A stretch of DNA of 64,000 nt from Burkholderiaceae bacterium (GTDB taxonomy: Bacteria; Pseudomonadota; Gammaproteobacteria; Burkholderiales; Burkholderiaceae_E): contig JADJVQ010000013.1 of NCBI GenBank assembly GCA_016710525.1, forward strand, positions 1-64,000, in the 5' to 3' direction. Numbering within the stretch: the stretch's first letter is position 1; the number at the start of each line of letters is the position of its first letter. A model generated the notes under the pieces. The model was not told the DNA's origin and did not search any database. It saw only the letters and a list, made by a program, of their open reading frames with translations. Of this stretch, positions 26,742 to 35,736 are shown piece after piece. The translations under genes and the position numbers were made by a program.

Positions 26742-26945
26742 TCAGCCCGCCTGGATGTTCGAGGCCTGCTTGCCCTTCGGTCCGCTCACGATTTCGAACT
26801 GAACCTTCTGGCCTTCCTTGAGGCTCTTGAAGCCATTCATCTGAATCGCGCTAAAGTGCGCGAACAGATCTTCTCCGCCGTCATCAGGGGTGATGAACCC
26901 GTAACCCTTGGCGTCGTTGAACCATTTGACAGTACCAGTTGCCAT
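26742..26945 (-). CDS. cspA: CspA-family cold-shock protein
   Basis: This 67-residue single cold-shock domain starts MATGTVKWFNDAKGYGFI and has both RNA-binding motifs, KGYGFI (RNP1) and DLFAHF (RNP2). It binds single-stranded RNA and DNA and melts RNA structure. The upstream frame adds 14 residues that do not belong to the family, so the ATG at 26945 is the start. A leader of over 100 bases is possible upstream, where such genes often carry a temperature-responsive structure; none was resolved here. Confidence 0.95.
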   Translation of the reverse strand: MATGTVKWFNDAKGYGFITPDDGGEDLFAHFSAIQMNGFKSLKEGQKVQFEIVSGPKGKQASNIQAG

Positions 26946-27250
26946 TTCCAAGCCATCCCACGAAAGACACCCCATGATCCGCACCACTTGATGGATGCTC
27001 AGATCGCCCTCACTTCAGAATTGTCCGTCCCGCAAGACCGCTACATCTTTGATCAAACGATCAGCGGTATAAAGGTCAAGCTAATCCCCTAGTGAACTCA
27101 TGGATTCTTTTTCAAAGCCGATACAAAGTCAAGCGGGATGGTCAACGCGATGTGTAAGGCATGTCATCAAGTCCTGTCGGTTTTTGGAGCGATGCGCTTG
27201 AACAATCGTGATCCCCTTCACGTTGGCCCCCACTCTTCGTCGGGTTCGTG

Positions 27251-27278
27251 TTGCAGTACTCGGCTGACTCGTTAGAAT
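27251..27278 (+). promoter_or_regulatory. Sigma-70-type promoter of clpS, possibly leaderless
   Basis: TTGCAG (27251-27256) and TAGAAT (27273-27278) are 16 bases apart. The clpS ATG begins at 27285, so transcription would start at or next to the start codon. No Shine-Dalgarno sequence precedes that ATG, which agrees with a leaderless message. Confidence 0.5.
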
Positions 27279-27284
27279 CGTTTC

Positions 27285-27593
27285 ATGGCGACTAAGCACG
27301 ATCCCTCCACCGTGGCGGAACGGCAGGAGTCCAAGCTCAAGCCGCCGCCCATGTATCAGGTCATGATTCTGAACGACGACTACACTCCCATGGAGTTCGT
27401 GGTCAGCGTGTTGCAGCGGTTTTTCGGCATGGGCCGAGAGAAGGCCACCCAAGTGATGCTGAAGGTGCATCGCGAGGGGCGCGGGGTGTGCGGCGTCTAT
27501 CCCAGAGATGTCGCGGCAACGAAGGTCGAACTAGTGTGCAGTTATTCGCGCCAACACCAGCATCCGCTGCAGTGCGTGATGGAGGAAGCATGA
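27285..27593 (+). CDS. clpS: ClpS, N-end-rule adaptor for ClpAP
   Basis: ClpS delivers proteins with destabilising N-terminal residues to ClpA. The 102-residue protein has the flexible N-terminal extension and the substrate-pocket segment VMILNDDYTPMEFVV, then the ALF-type helix LQRFFGMGREKATQVMLKVHREG and the C-terminal core. Its stop overlaps the clpA start (ATGA), so the two are coupled, as in most proteobacteria. The start codon may sit at the very 5' end of the mRNA. Confidence 0.95.
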   Translation: MATKHDPSTVAERQESKLKPPPMYQVMILNDDYTPMEFVVSVLQRFFGMGREKATQVMLKVHREGRGVCGVYPRDVAATKVELVCSYSRQHQHPLQCVMEEA

Positions 27594-29899
27594 TCGCCCA
27601 GGAATTGGAAGTCAGTCTGCACATGGCCTTTGTCGAGGCCCGTCAGCAGCGACACGAGTTCATCACCGTCGAGCATCTGCTTTTGGCGCTGCTCGACAAT
27701 CCGTCGGCCGCCGAAGTGCTGCGCGCCTGCGCGGCCAATATCGACGACCTGCGCAAGAGCCTGACCTCCTTCATCAAGGAGAACACGCCGGTCGTGCCGG
27801 GCACCGAAGAGATCGACACGCAACCCACCCTCGGGTTCCAGCGGGTGATCCAGCGCGCGATCATGCATGTCCAGTCCACGTCCAACGGCAAGAAGGAAGT
27901 GACGGGCGCGAACGTGCTGGTCGCGATCTTCGGCGAGAAGGACTCGCACGCCGTGTACTACCTGCATCAGCAGGGCATCACACGGCTGGATGTGGTCAAC
28001 TACATTTCGCACGGCATCACCAAGAACCCGCAGCCCAAGGAGGCTCCCAAGGAGGAGGCTCCCGAGGCCGAGCAGGAGGCCGGTGGCGGCCAGCAGAGTG
28101 CGCTCGAGCAGTTCACCCAGAACCTGAACGCGATGGCGCGCGAGGGCCGGATCGATCCCCTGATCGGACGCGAACTCGAGGTCGAGCGTGTCATTCAGGT
28201 GCTGTGCCGCCGGCGCAAGAACAACCCGCTGCTGGTCGGCGAGGCCGGGGTCGGCAAGACCGCGATTGCCGAGGGTCTGGCCTGGCGCATCACCCAGGGC
28301 GACGTGCCCGAGGTGCTGGCCGATGCCACCGTGTATTCGCTCGACATGGGTTCGCTGCTGGCGGGCACCAAGTACCGCGGTGACTTCGAACAGCGCCTGA
28401 AAACCGTGCTCAAGCAGCTGAAGGCTGCCCAGCACGCGGTGCTGTTCATCGACGAGATCCACACCCTGATCGGCGCCGGATCGGCTTCGGGCGGCACGCT
28501 GGACGCGTCCAACCTGCTCAAGCCGGCCCTGTCGTCGGGCCAGCTCAAGTGCATCGGCGCCACCACCTATAACGAGTACCGCGGCATCTTCGAAAAAGAC
28601 CATGCGCTGTCGCGCCGGTTCCAGAAGATCGATGTCAATGAGCCCTCGGTCGAGCAGACCGTGCAGATCCTGCGCGGGCTGAAGACGCGCTTCGAAGAGC
28701 ACCATGGGGTCAAGTACTCGGCGTCGGCGCTGTCGGCAGCGGCTGAACTGGCCGCCAAGTACATCAACGACCGGCACCTGCCGGACAAGGCCATCGACGT
28801 CATCGACGAGGCCGGTGCCGCGCAGCGCATCCTGCCCAAGAGCCGCCAGAAGAAGACCATCGGCAAGCTCGAGATCGAGGACATCGTCGCCAAGATCGCA
28901 CGCATCCCGCCGGCCTCGGTTTCGTCGGACGATCGCAGCAAGCTGCAGCATCTCGACCGCGACCTGAAGAACGTGGTGTTCGGTCAGGAGAAGGCCATCG
29001 AGGCGCTCGCCGCCGCGATCAAGATGGCGCGTTCCGGGCTGGGCAAGCCGGACAAGCCCATCGGTGCGTTCCTGTTCTCGGGGCCCACTGGCGTGGGCAA
29101 GACCGAGGTCGCCAAGCAGCTTGCGTTCATCATGGGCATCGAGCTGATCCGCTTCGACATGTCCGAGTACATGGAGCGCCATGCGGTGAGCCGGCTGATC
29201 GGCGCGCCTCCGGGCTATGTCGGCTTCGACCAGGGCGGCCTGCTGACCGAGGCCATCACCAAGAAGCCGCATGCCGTGCTGCTGCTCGACGAGATCGAAA
29301 AAGCGCATCCGGACATCTTCAACATCCTGCTCCAGGTGATGGATCACGGGACGCTGACCGACAACAACGGGCGCAAGGCCGACTTCCGCAACGTGATCAT
29401 CATCATGACCACCAATGCCGGCGCCGCCGATCTGCAGAAGCGCTCGATCGGCTTCACCGACAGCCGTCAGCTGGGCGACGAGATGGTCGAGATCAAGCGG
29501 GTGTTCACGCCCGAGTTCCGCAACCGGCTGGATGCCATCATCAGCTTCCGCGGGCTCGACCAGGACATCATCATGCGGGTGGTCGAGAAGTTCCTGATGC
29601 AGCTCGAAGAGCAGCTCCACGAGAAGAAGGTGGAGGCCATCTTCACCGAGCGCCTGCGCGCCATGCTCGCCGAGAAGGGCTTCGATCCGCTGATGGGCGC
29701 GCGCCCCATGCAGCGCCTGATCCAGGACACCATCCGCAAGGCGCTGGCCGACGAACTGCTGTTCGGCAAACTGCTGGGCGGTGGCAAGGTCACGGTCGAT
29801 CTCGACGACAAGGGTGAAGTCTTCCTGTCGTTCGCCGATGCCGGCACGCCGCCGGTCGCCGGCGACGGCGAGGAGCAGGTCGAGGTCGTGCAGGTCTGA
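27590..29899 (+). CDS. clpA: ClpA, ATPase subunit of the ClpAP protease
   Basis: ClpA unfolds proteins and feeds them to ClpP. The 769-residue protein has the double Clp-N repeat (residues about 1-145), an acidic linker rich in Pro/Glu, then two AAA+ domains with Walker A motifs GEAGVGKT and GPTGVGKT and a sensor/arginine-finger region. GGAGG precedes the ATG at 27590. Length and domain order are normal. clpP is not in the window, as is usual. Confidence 0.97.
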   Translation: MIAQELEVSLHMAFVEARQQRHEFITVEHLLLALLDNPSAAEVLRACAANIDDLRKSLTSFIKENTPVVPGTEEIDTQPTLGFQRVIQRAIMHVQSTSNGKKEVTGANVLVAIFGEKDSHAVYYLHQQGITRLDVVNYISHGITKNPQPKEAPKEEAPEAEQEAGGGQQSALEQFTQNLNAMAREGRIDPLIGRELEVERVIQVLCRRRKNNPLLVGEAGVGKTAIAEGLAWRITQGDVPEVLADATVYSLDMGSLLAGTKYRGDFEQRLKTVLKQLKAAQHAVLFIDEIHTLIGAGSASGGTLDASNLLKPALSSGQLKCIGATTYNEYRGIFEKDHALSRRFQKIDVNEPSVEQTVQILRGLKTRFEEHHGVKYSASALSAAAELAAKYINDRHLPDKAIDVIDEAGAAQRILPKSRQKKTIGKLEIEDIVAKIARIPPASVSSDDRSKLQHLDRDLKNVVFGQEKAIEALAAAIKMARSGLGKPDKPIGAFLFSGPTGVGKTEVAKQLAFIMGIELIRFDMSEYMERHAVSRLIGAPPGYVGFDQGGLLTEAITKKPHAVLLLDEIEKAHPDIFNILLQVMDHGTLTDNNGRKADFRNVIIIMTTNAGAADLQKRSIGFTDSRQLGDEMVEIKRVFTPEFRNRLDAIISFRGLDQDIIMRVVEKFLMQLEEQLHEKKVEAIFTERLRAMLAEKGFDPLMGARPMQRLIQDTIRKALADELLFGKLLGGGKVTVDLDDKGEVFLSFADAGTPPVAGDGEEQVEVVQV

Positions 29900-29926
29900 T
29901 CGCCGCACGGCGGCACCAGCCACACG

Positions 29927-29984
29927 CAGCGGGCTGCCGGGGGTTTCCCCTCCGGCAGCCCGCTGTGCGTTACGGCGTTTTTTT
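29927..29984 (+). terminator. Hairpin terminator after clpA
   Basis: CAGCGGGCTGCCGG (29927-29940) pairs perfectly with CCGGCAGCCCGCTG (29952-29965) around an 11-base loop. A run of seven T begins about 13 bases later. The stem is very stable; the distance to the T-run is longer than usual, so termination may be partial. Confidence 0.6.
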
Positions 29985-30051
29985 CCGGTTCGCGTATCTT
30001 TCGGCACTGACGGACAATGCCGGTTGAACCCATGACGACACAGGAGGGGCG

Positions 30052-30369
30052 ATGAGACATTCACGGGCGGCCGCCTTCGCGGCCGGATTGCTGGGACTGG
30101 GCTTCATCAGTCAGTCTGCGCTGGCTCAAGACGCGCGCTACCTCGCCGGCAGCTGTGCCAACTGCCATGGCACGGACGGTCGATCGTCCGGAAGCGGCGG
30201 GATGCCCGGTCTTGCCGGCTTGTCGCGACCCTACTTCATCGAGCAGATGAACGCCTTTCGAAGCGGAGCCCGGAAGGCATCGGTGATGCACCAGATCGTC
30301 AAAGGGTATACCGACGATCAGGTCTCGCGCCTGGCCGATCACTACGCGCCGCTGAAGTCCGGCAAATAG
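30052..30369 (+). CDS. Periplasmic monoheme cytochrome c of a sulfide dehydrogenase pair
   Basis: The 105-residue product has a signal peptide ending ALAQ (about residue 26) and one heme site CANCH (35-39), with a late methionine (SVMHQIV) as likely sixth ligand. AGGAGGGG precedes the ATG. It is directly upstream of the flavoprotein and would take electrons from it, like FccA or SoxE. It is a single-heme, class I cytochrome, smaller than the diheme subunit of classic flavocytochrome c. Confidence 0.85.
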   Translation: MRHSRAAAFAAGLLGLGFISQSALAQDARYLAGSCANCHGTDGRSSGSGGMPGLAGLSRPYFIEQMNAFRSGARKASVMHQIVKGYTDDQVSRLADHYAPLKSGK

Positions 30370-30380
30370 GAGGCTCTGCC

Positions 30381-31679
30381 ATGAACACTTCCTTCGGGAA
30401 TCGTCGCCGCGCGCTGCAATGGCTGGGATCGGCCGGTGCCAGCGGCGTTCTGGGCGCGTGCGCGATGAGCTCGCCATCGTCCGATCTGCCGGCCAAGAAG
30501 CTCGGGCGCGTGCTGGTGGTGGGGGCGGGATTCGGTGGCGCCACCGCGGCCAAGTACCTGAAGTATTGGGGCGGTCCCGGGATCGAGGTGGTGCTGATCG
30601 ACCGCAGCCCGCAGTTCTACTCCTGCCCTTTGTCCAATCTGGTGCTGGGCGGCTCGCGCACGCTCGCCGACATCACTGTCGGCTACCAGGGCCTGCGCGA
30701 ACTCGGTGTGGTCGTGCTGACCGACGAGGTGGCGTCGATCGACACGGCCCGCAAGAAGGTCGTTCTGACCAAGATCGCCGACCAGAGCTATGACCGGCTG
30801 ATTGTCGCTCCAGGCGTCGATTTCAACTTTGGCGCCATCCAGGGGCTCGACGCGCAGGCCCAGACCACCGTTCTGCACGCCTGGAAAGCCGGCCAGCAGA
30901 CGGTCGATCTGCGCCGCCAGCTCGAGGCGATGCCCAACGGCGGGGTGTTCGTGATGACCATCCCGCAGGCGCCCTACCGTTGCCCGCCCGGGCCGTACGA
31001 GCGAGCCTGCCAGGTTGCCCACTATTTCAAGACCCGCAAACCGCGCTCCAAAGTGCTGGTGCTCGATGCCAACCCCGAAATCATGTCGAAGAAGGGCCTG
31101 TTCACCAAGGCCTTCAACGAGCAGTACGGGGGCATTGTCGAGTATCGCGCCAACAGCAATGTGACCGAGATCGATGCGCGCAGCCGCACCGCGATCACCG
31201 AGGTGGGCGAGCGCGTCCGTGCCGATGTCCTGAACGTGATCCCTCCCCAGGGAGCGGGCGAGATTGCCCGCAAGACGGGTCTGGTCAATGCCAACAACCG
31301 CTGGTGCCAGGTCGACTGGGTGACGATGGAATCAACCGCCGCGCCGGCTGTGCACGTGCTGGGGGATGCCACGTTGTCGGCGCCGGCCATGCCCAAGTCG
31401 GGCCACATGGCCAACCAGCATGGCAAGACGGCGGCGGCGGCCATCGTCGAACTGCTGGGCGGGCGTGCGCCGCAGCCCCAGATGATGACGAACACCTGCT
31501 ACAGCTTCATCGACGACAAGAACGTGGTGCACGTGGCATCGGTCCATCGCTACGTTCCGGAGAAGAAGACGATGGAGATCGTGCCGGGATCGGGCGGCCT
31601 GTCGGCCGCCCCGAACGAGCTCGAGGGCGTCTATGCGAACGCCTGGGCGCAGACCATCTGGCGGGACATGTTCGCGTGA
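30381..31679 (+). CDS. fccB: Flavocytochrome-c sulfide dehydrogenase flavoprotein (FccB/SoxF-like)
   Basis: This 432-residue flavoprotein oxidises sulfide or polysulfide in the periplasm and passes electrons to the cytochrome encoded 11 bp upstream. A Tat signal (RRRALQWLGSAGASGVLGAC) opens the protein, followed by the FAD motif VVGAGFGG (46-53), the redox cysteine C82 in FYSCPLSNLVLGG, a second cysteine near 372 (NTCYSF), and the C-terminal FCSD domain ending in the usual GVYANAWAQTIWRDMF. All key elements are intact. dsbB follows 31 bp later. Confidence 0.9.
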   Translation: MNTSFGNRRRALQWLGSAGASGVLGACAMSSPSSDLPAKKLGRVLVVGAGFGGATAAKYLKYWGGPGIEVVLIDRSPQFYSCPLSNLVLGGSRTLADITVGYQGLRELGVVVLTDEVASIDTARKKVVLTKIADQSYDRLIVAPGVDFNFGAIQGLDAQAQTTVLHAWKAGQQTVDLRRQLEAMPNGGVFVMTIPQAPYRCPPGPYERACQVAHYFKTRKPRSKVLVLDANPEIMSKKGLFTKAFNEQYGGIVEYRANSNVTEIDARSRTAITEVGERVRADVLNVIPPQGAGEIARKTGLVNANNRWCQVDWVTMESTAAPAVHVLGDATLSAPAMPKSGHMANQHGKTAAAAIVELLGGRAPQPQMMTNTCYSFIDDKNVVHVASVHRYVPEKKTMEIVPGSGGLSAAPNELEGVYANAWAQTIWRDMFA

Positions 31680-31710
31680 TCGCCACTTCTCCTTTGAGCC
31701 CGGGCCTGCG

Positions 31711-32238
31711 ATGAGCCTGGACGGATCCGTATCTCCGCCGCTTCGGGCGGCGCGCGAATGGCTGATGGCCTGTGCCATGGTCTGTCTGCTGGCGCTGATC
31801 GCCGCGCTGCTGCTGCAGCACGTCTGGGACATGCAGCCCTGTCCCTGGTGCGTGCTGCAGCGCCTGATCTACCTGGCGATCGGGCTGGTCTGCCTGGCCG
31901 GGGCGCTTCGTCGCGAGATGGCCCTGCGGCTGACGGCGGTGGGCGCCGGCCTGGTGCTGTCGCTGGCCGGGCTGTGGGCGGCGCTGTATCAGCAGCTGGT
32001 GGCTGCGCAGACCGACGCGTGCGGCCTGACCTTCGCCGACAAGCTGATCATGGCACTGCACCTGCACGAACTTGCGCCTTGGATGTTCGTCGCCTACGCC
32101 TCCTGCGATCGTGCCAACGTGCCGCTGCTGGGGATCCCGTTCGCGATCTGGAGTGCCACCCTGTACGTGCTGCTGGGCCTGGCGGTCGGCATGGCCGGCC
32201 GCGCGCTGCTCAAGTCGCGGCGTGGCCTGTTCGGTTGA
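31711..32238 (+). CDS. dsbB: DsbB, disulfide bond formation oxidase
   Basis: DsbB re-oxidises DsbA and passes electrons to quinone in the inner membrane. The 175-residue protein has four membrane helices and the two cysteine pairs: C44-P-W-C47 in the first periplasmic loop and C104/C132 in the second. Its end overlaps the convergent rfbD gene by 29 bases. Placement after the sulfide dehydrogenase may be functional (redox) or accidental. Confidence 0.93.
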   Translation: MSLDGSVSPPLRAAREWLMACAMVCLLALIAALLLQHVWDMQPCPWCVLQRLIYLAIGLVCLAGALRREMALRLTAVGAGLVLSLAGLWAALYQQLVAAQTDACGLTFADKLIMALHLHELAPWMFVAYASCDRANVPLLGIPFAIWSATLYVLLGLAVGMAGRALLKSRRGLFG

Positions 32239-33127
32239 CCGACAGAAGATCGTCCAGCGCGTGTTCCCAGGCGGGCAGGGCGATGCCCGCCTCGCGCAGC
32301 AGCTTGTCGTTGGCCAGCACCGAGTTGGCCGGACGCCGCGCCGGGGTCGGGAATTCAGCAGTGGTGATGGCGGTGACCGTGGGTGCCGGCAGTGGCGAGT
32401 CGGGCATGCCCAGCGCCGCGCGAACCTGCGGCAGGCGCTTGACGATCGCCCGCGCGAATCCGCACCAGGATGTCCGGCCGGCACACGTCATGTGATACAC
32501 GCCGGGCGCGACACTGGCGCCGCGGATCAGCTGCTCGATCAATGATTGCGTACCGTGAGCGATGGCCACGCTGGTCGTCGGCGCGCCGATCTGGTCGTCG
32601 ACCACCCGCAGTTCGGGGCGCTCGCCGGCCAGCCGGGCCATCGTGGCCAGGAAGTTCCTGCCCCTCAGGCTGTAGACCCAGCTGGTGCGCAGGATGTAGT
32701 GGCGTCCGCCGGCCGCCTGGACCGCGAGCTCGCCATCGCGTTTGGTGCGGCCGTATGCGCTGACGGGTGCACAGGCATCGTCCTCGCGGTAGGGGCCTGC
32801 CGCATTGCCCTCGAAGACATAGTCGGTCGAGAAGTGAATCAGCGGTATGCCACGGGCGGCGGCGAATTCGGCCAGCACGCCCGGTGCGATCGCGTTGATC
32901 GCGCGGGCCAGCGGCTCTTCGGTCTCGGCGCGGTCGACGGCGGTGTAGGCGGCCGGGTTGACGATCAGGTCGGGGGCCAGCCGGCGCAGCGTGTCGCGAA
33001 TCACCTGCGGTTCGCCGGCCAGGTCGAGCGCCGATCGGTCGGCCGCGATCACCTCGCCATCGCGCGCCAGCAGGCCGGCCAGCTCATGGCCGACCTGGCC
33101 GCTGACTCCGGTCACCAGGATTCTCAT
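32210..33127 (-). CDS. rfbD: dTDP-4-dehydrorhamnose reductase
   Basis: RfbD makes dTDP-L-rhamnose from dTDP-4-keto-L-rhamnose using NAD(P)H. The 305-residue protein has the nucleotide motif TGVSGQVG at its start, STDYVFEG and the Y-x-x-x-K pair in AYGRTKRDGE. Its ATG overlaps the rfbC stop. It is last of four genes in order rfbB-rfbA-rfbC-rfbD, the complete dTDP-rhamnose pathway for lipopolysaccharide or other glycans. Confidence 0.95.
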   Translation of the reverse strand: MRILVTGVSGQVGHELAGLLARDGEVIAADRSALDLAGEPQVIRDTLRRLAPDLIVNPAAYTAVDRAETEEPLARAINAIAPGVLAEFAAARGIPLIHFSTDYVFEGNAAGPYREDDACAPVSAYGRTKRDGELAVQAAGGRHYILRTSWVYSLRGRNFLATMARLAGERPELRVVDDQIGAPTTSVAIAHGTQSLIEQLIRGASVAPGVYHMTCAGRTSWCGFARAIVKRLPQVRAALGMPDSPLPAPTVTAITTAEFPTPARRPANSVLANDKLLREAGIALPAWEHALDDLLSVNRTGHAAT

Positions 33128-33672
33128 GGGTACACCGGCGCGTCGGCCAGCAGCAGGCCCAGCCGGTCCTTGCCCGAAAGGGTGGGTTCGCCGCCCGATA
33201 GCGGCCAGGGCACGCCGACAGCGGGATCGTTCCAGAGCACGCAGCGCTCGTGCTGGGGCGCGTAGTAGTCGGTCGTCTTGTAAAGGAAGTCGGTTGACTC
33301 GGACAGCACGTAGTAGCCATGGCCGAAACCCGGCGGCACCCAGAGCATCCGCTTGTTCTGCGCCGACAGCACGAAGCCCTCGCACCGTCCGAAGGTTGGC
33401 GAACTGCGCCGCAGGTCGACCACCGCGTCGTAGACCTCGCCGGTGACCGCGCGGACCAGCTTTCCCTGGGCCTGTTCGATCTGGTAGTGCAGCCCGCGCA
33501 GCACACCTTTGGCCGAATGCGAGTGGTTGTCCTGAACGAACGGGGAACTGATGCCGGTGGCCTGAGCGAAGGCCAGCGCGTTGAAGCTCTCGAAGAAGAA
33601 TCCGCGCTCGTCGCCGAACACCTTGGGTTCGATCAGCAGCACGCCGGGCAATGTGGTCTGGATGATGTTCAT
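33124..33672 (-). CDS. rfbC: dTDP-4-dehydrorhamnose 3,5-epimerase
   Basis: RfbC epimerises C3 and C5 of the keto-sugar. The 182-residue cupin has the family sequence RGLHYQIEQAQGKLVR with the catalytic His, GEVYDAVVDLRRSSPTFG, and a GFGHGYYVLSE segment. Length is normal. It lies 11 bp after rfbA and overlaps rfbD. Confidence 0.96.
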   Translation of the reverse strand: MNIIQTTLPGVLLIEPKVFGDERGFFFESFNALAFAQATGISSPFVQDNHSHSAKGVLRGLHYQIEQAQGKLVRAVTGEVYDAVVDLRRSSPTFGRCEGFVLSAQNKRMLWVPPGFGHGYYVLSESTDFLYKTTDYYAPQHERCVLWNDPAVGVPWPLSGGEPTLSGKDRLGLLLADAPVYP

Positions 33673-33683
33673 GACGGTCGGTG

Positions 33684-34559
33684 TTAGAACACCCGTTCGC
33701 GCAGCACGTCCAGCAGGTACTGGCCGTATCCGCTCTTGATCAGCGGGCGGGCGAGCGCTTCGAGGGCAGCGGCATCGATGTAGCCCATCCGGAAGGCGAT
33801 TTCCTCGGGGCAGGCAATCTTCAGGCCCTGGCGCTTTTCGAGGGTCTGCACGAACAGCGACGCTTCGATCAGGGATTCGTAGGTGCCGGTGTCCAGCCAG
33901 GCATGGCCGCGGCCCATCACCCGCACGTCGAGTTCATCGCCTTCGAGGTACACCCGATTCAGGTCGGTGATCTCGAGTTCGCCGCGAGCCGACGGCTTGA
34001 GCGACCTGGCGATCTCGACCACGCGGTTGTCGTAGAAGTACAGTCCGGTGACCGCGTAGCGGGACTTCGGCTTGGCCGGTTTTTCTTCGAGGCTGATGGC
34101 CCGCCCGGCCGCGTCGAACTCGACCACGCCATAGCGTTCCGGGTCGGTGACCGGGTAGGCGAAGACGGTCGCGCCTGTGGTCTTGGCGGCGGCGCCCGCG
34201 AGTTCACGGGCCAGGTCGTGGCCATAGAAGATGTTGTCGCCCAGCACCAGCGAGCAGGGAGTGTCGGCGATGAAGTCTTCGCCGATCAGGAAGGCCTGGG
34301 CCAGGCCGTCGGGGGACGGCTGCACCGCGTAGCTGATCTCGAGCCCCCAGTGCCGGCCGTCGCCCAGCAGCTGCTCGAATCGCGGGGTGTCCTGCGGGGT
34401 CGAGATCACCAGGATCTCCCGGATGCCGGCCAGCATCAGGGTGGCCAGGGGGTAGTAGATCATCGGCTTGTCGTAGATCGGCAGCAGCTGCTTGGACACG
34501 ACCTGGGTGACCGGGTGCAGCCGCGTGCCGGAGCCGCCGGCCAGGATGATGCCTTTCAT
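33684..34559 (-). CDS. rfbA: Glucose-1-phosphate thymidylyltransferase
   Basis: RfbA activates glucose-1-phosphate with dTTP, the entry step of the pathway, and is feedback-inhibited by dTDP-rhamnose in known members. The 291-residue protein begins with the nucleotide-binding LAGGSGTRLHP and VSKQLLPIYDKPMIYYPL and contains LGDNIFYG and the VxFxEKP segment. It follows rfbB by about 30 bp. Confidence 0.97.
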   Translation of the reverse strand: MKGIILAGGSGTRLHPVTQVVSKQLLPIYDKPMIYYPLATLMLAGIREILVISTPQDTPRFEQLLGDGRHWGLEISYAVQPSPDGLAQAFLIGEDFIADTPCSLVLGDNIFYGHDLARELAGAAAKTTGATVFAYPVTDPERYGVVEFDAAGRAISLEEKPAKPKSRYAVTGLYFYDNRVVEIARSLKPSARGELEITDLNRVYLEGDELDVRVMGRGHAWLDTGTYESLIEASLFVQTLEKRQGLKIACPEEIAFRMGYIDAAALEALARPLIKSGYGQYLLDVLRERVF

Positions 34560-34591
34560 GGGGGAGAGTCTTTCTTGGTCTTGTCGTGCTG

Positions 34592-35650
34592 TCAGCGGGC
34601 CGCGTAATTGGCGGAAATCCATTCCTTGTACTCGCCCGAGAGCACCCGGCCGACCCACGGCTGGTTCTCGAGGTACCAGCGAACGGTCTTGCGCAGGCCG
34701 GTGGCAAAGGTTTCGGCGGGCTGCCAGGCGAGCTCGCCGGCGATCTTGCGGGCGTCGATCGCGTAGCGCCGGTCGTGGCCGGGGCGATCCTTGACGTAGG
34801 TGATCAGCCGCTCGCGCGGACCTTGGGGGTCGGGACGCATCTCGTCGAGCAGCGCACACACCGTGCGCACCACCTCGATGTTGGGCATCTCGTTGTTGCC
34901 GCCGATATTGTAGGTCTCTCCCGGGCGGCCCGATTCCAGCACCCGCCGGATGGCGGCGCAGTGGTCTGCGACGTACAGCCAGTCGCGCACGTTCATGCCG
35001 TCGCCGTACACCGGCAGCGGCTTGCCGGCCAGCGCGTTGGCGATCATCAGCGGCACGAGTTTTTCGGGGAACTGGTAAGGACCGTAGTTGTTCGAGCAGT
35101 TGGTGGTCAGGACGGGCAGGCCGTAGGTGTGGTGGTAGGCGCGCACCAGATGGTCGGAAGCCGCCTTCGAGGCCGAATAGGGACTGTTGGGCTGATAGGC
35201 GGTGGTCTCGGAGAATGCCGGGTCGTTCGGTCCGAGCGAGCCATAGACCTCGTCGGTCGACACATGCAGGAAGCGGAAGGCCTCGCGCTCGCCGGCCGGC
35301 AGGTCGCCCCAATAGGCGCGAGCCGCCTCGAGCAGCGCGAAACTGCCTTCGATGTTGGTGCGCACGAACTCGCCCGGCCCGAGAATCGAGCGGTCGACGT
35401 GGCTCTCGGCGGCGAAGTGCACGATCGCGCGGGGCCGGTGCGCGCGCAGCAGTGCCAGCACCGCGTCGCGCTCGCAGATGTCCAGGCGCTCGAAGCGGTA
35501 GCGGGCGTCGGCAGCCACACTGGCGAGGTTCTCGAGGTTGCCGGCATAGGTCAGTCGGTCCAGATTGATCACCGGCTCGCTGCCGGCGGCCAGCCAGTCG
35601 AGAATGAAATTCGAGCCGATGAAGCCGGCACCGCCTGTGACAAGGATCAT
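34592..35650 (-). CDS. rfbB: dTDP-glucose 4,6-dehydratase
   Basis: RfbB converts dTDP-glucose to the 4-keto-6-deoxy sugar with bound NAD+. The protein (352 residues from the ATG at 35650) starts MILVTGGAGFIGSNF and has STDEVYG and the Y-x-x-x-K pair in PYSASKAASD. A TTG at 35671 would add seven residues without a ribosome site. It is the first gene of the rhamnose operon and is divergent from the transaldolase gene, with an A/T-rich patch (35665-35685) between them as the likely shared promoter. Confidence 0.95.
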   Translation of the reverse strand: MILVTGGAGFIGSNFILDWLAAGSEPVINLDRLTYAGNLENLASVAADARYRFERLDICERDAVLALLRAHRPRAIVHFAAESHVDRSILGPGEFVRTNIEGSFALLEAARAYWGDLPAGEREAFRFLHVSTDEVYGSLGPNDPAFSETTAYQPNSPYSASKAASDHLVRAYHHTYGLPVLTTNCSNNYGPYQFPEKLVPLMIANALAGKPLPVYGDGMNVRDWLYVADHCAAIRRVLESGRPGETYNIGGNNEMPNIEVVRTVCALLDEMRPDPQGPRERLITYVKDRPGHDRRYAIDARKIAGELAWQPAETFATGLRKTVRWYLENQPWVGRVLSGEYKEWISANYAAR

Positions 35651-35736
35651 TCGAAGGTCCGGGCTATTCAAAACCCATTATTATCCGCGAACCCGGCCCC
35701 GATAACACGCCGTCCATCCCATCGACGCCCCTGGCC

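Noticed and set aside
26506..26802. Cys-rich 98-codon frame between the aminopeptidase and cspA
   Set aside because: It has no ribosome site, overlaps the cspA terminator and coding region on the opposite strand, and matches no family I know.
27542..30064. 840-codon open frame antisense to clpA
   Set aside because: It is a codon-bias shadow of clpA; composition and lack of motifs match other shadows in the window.
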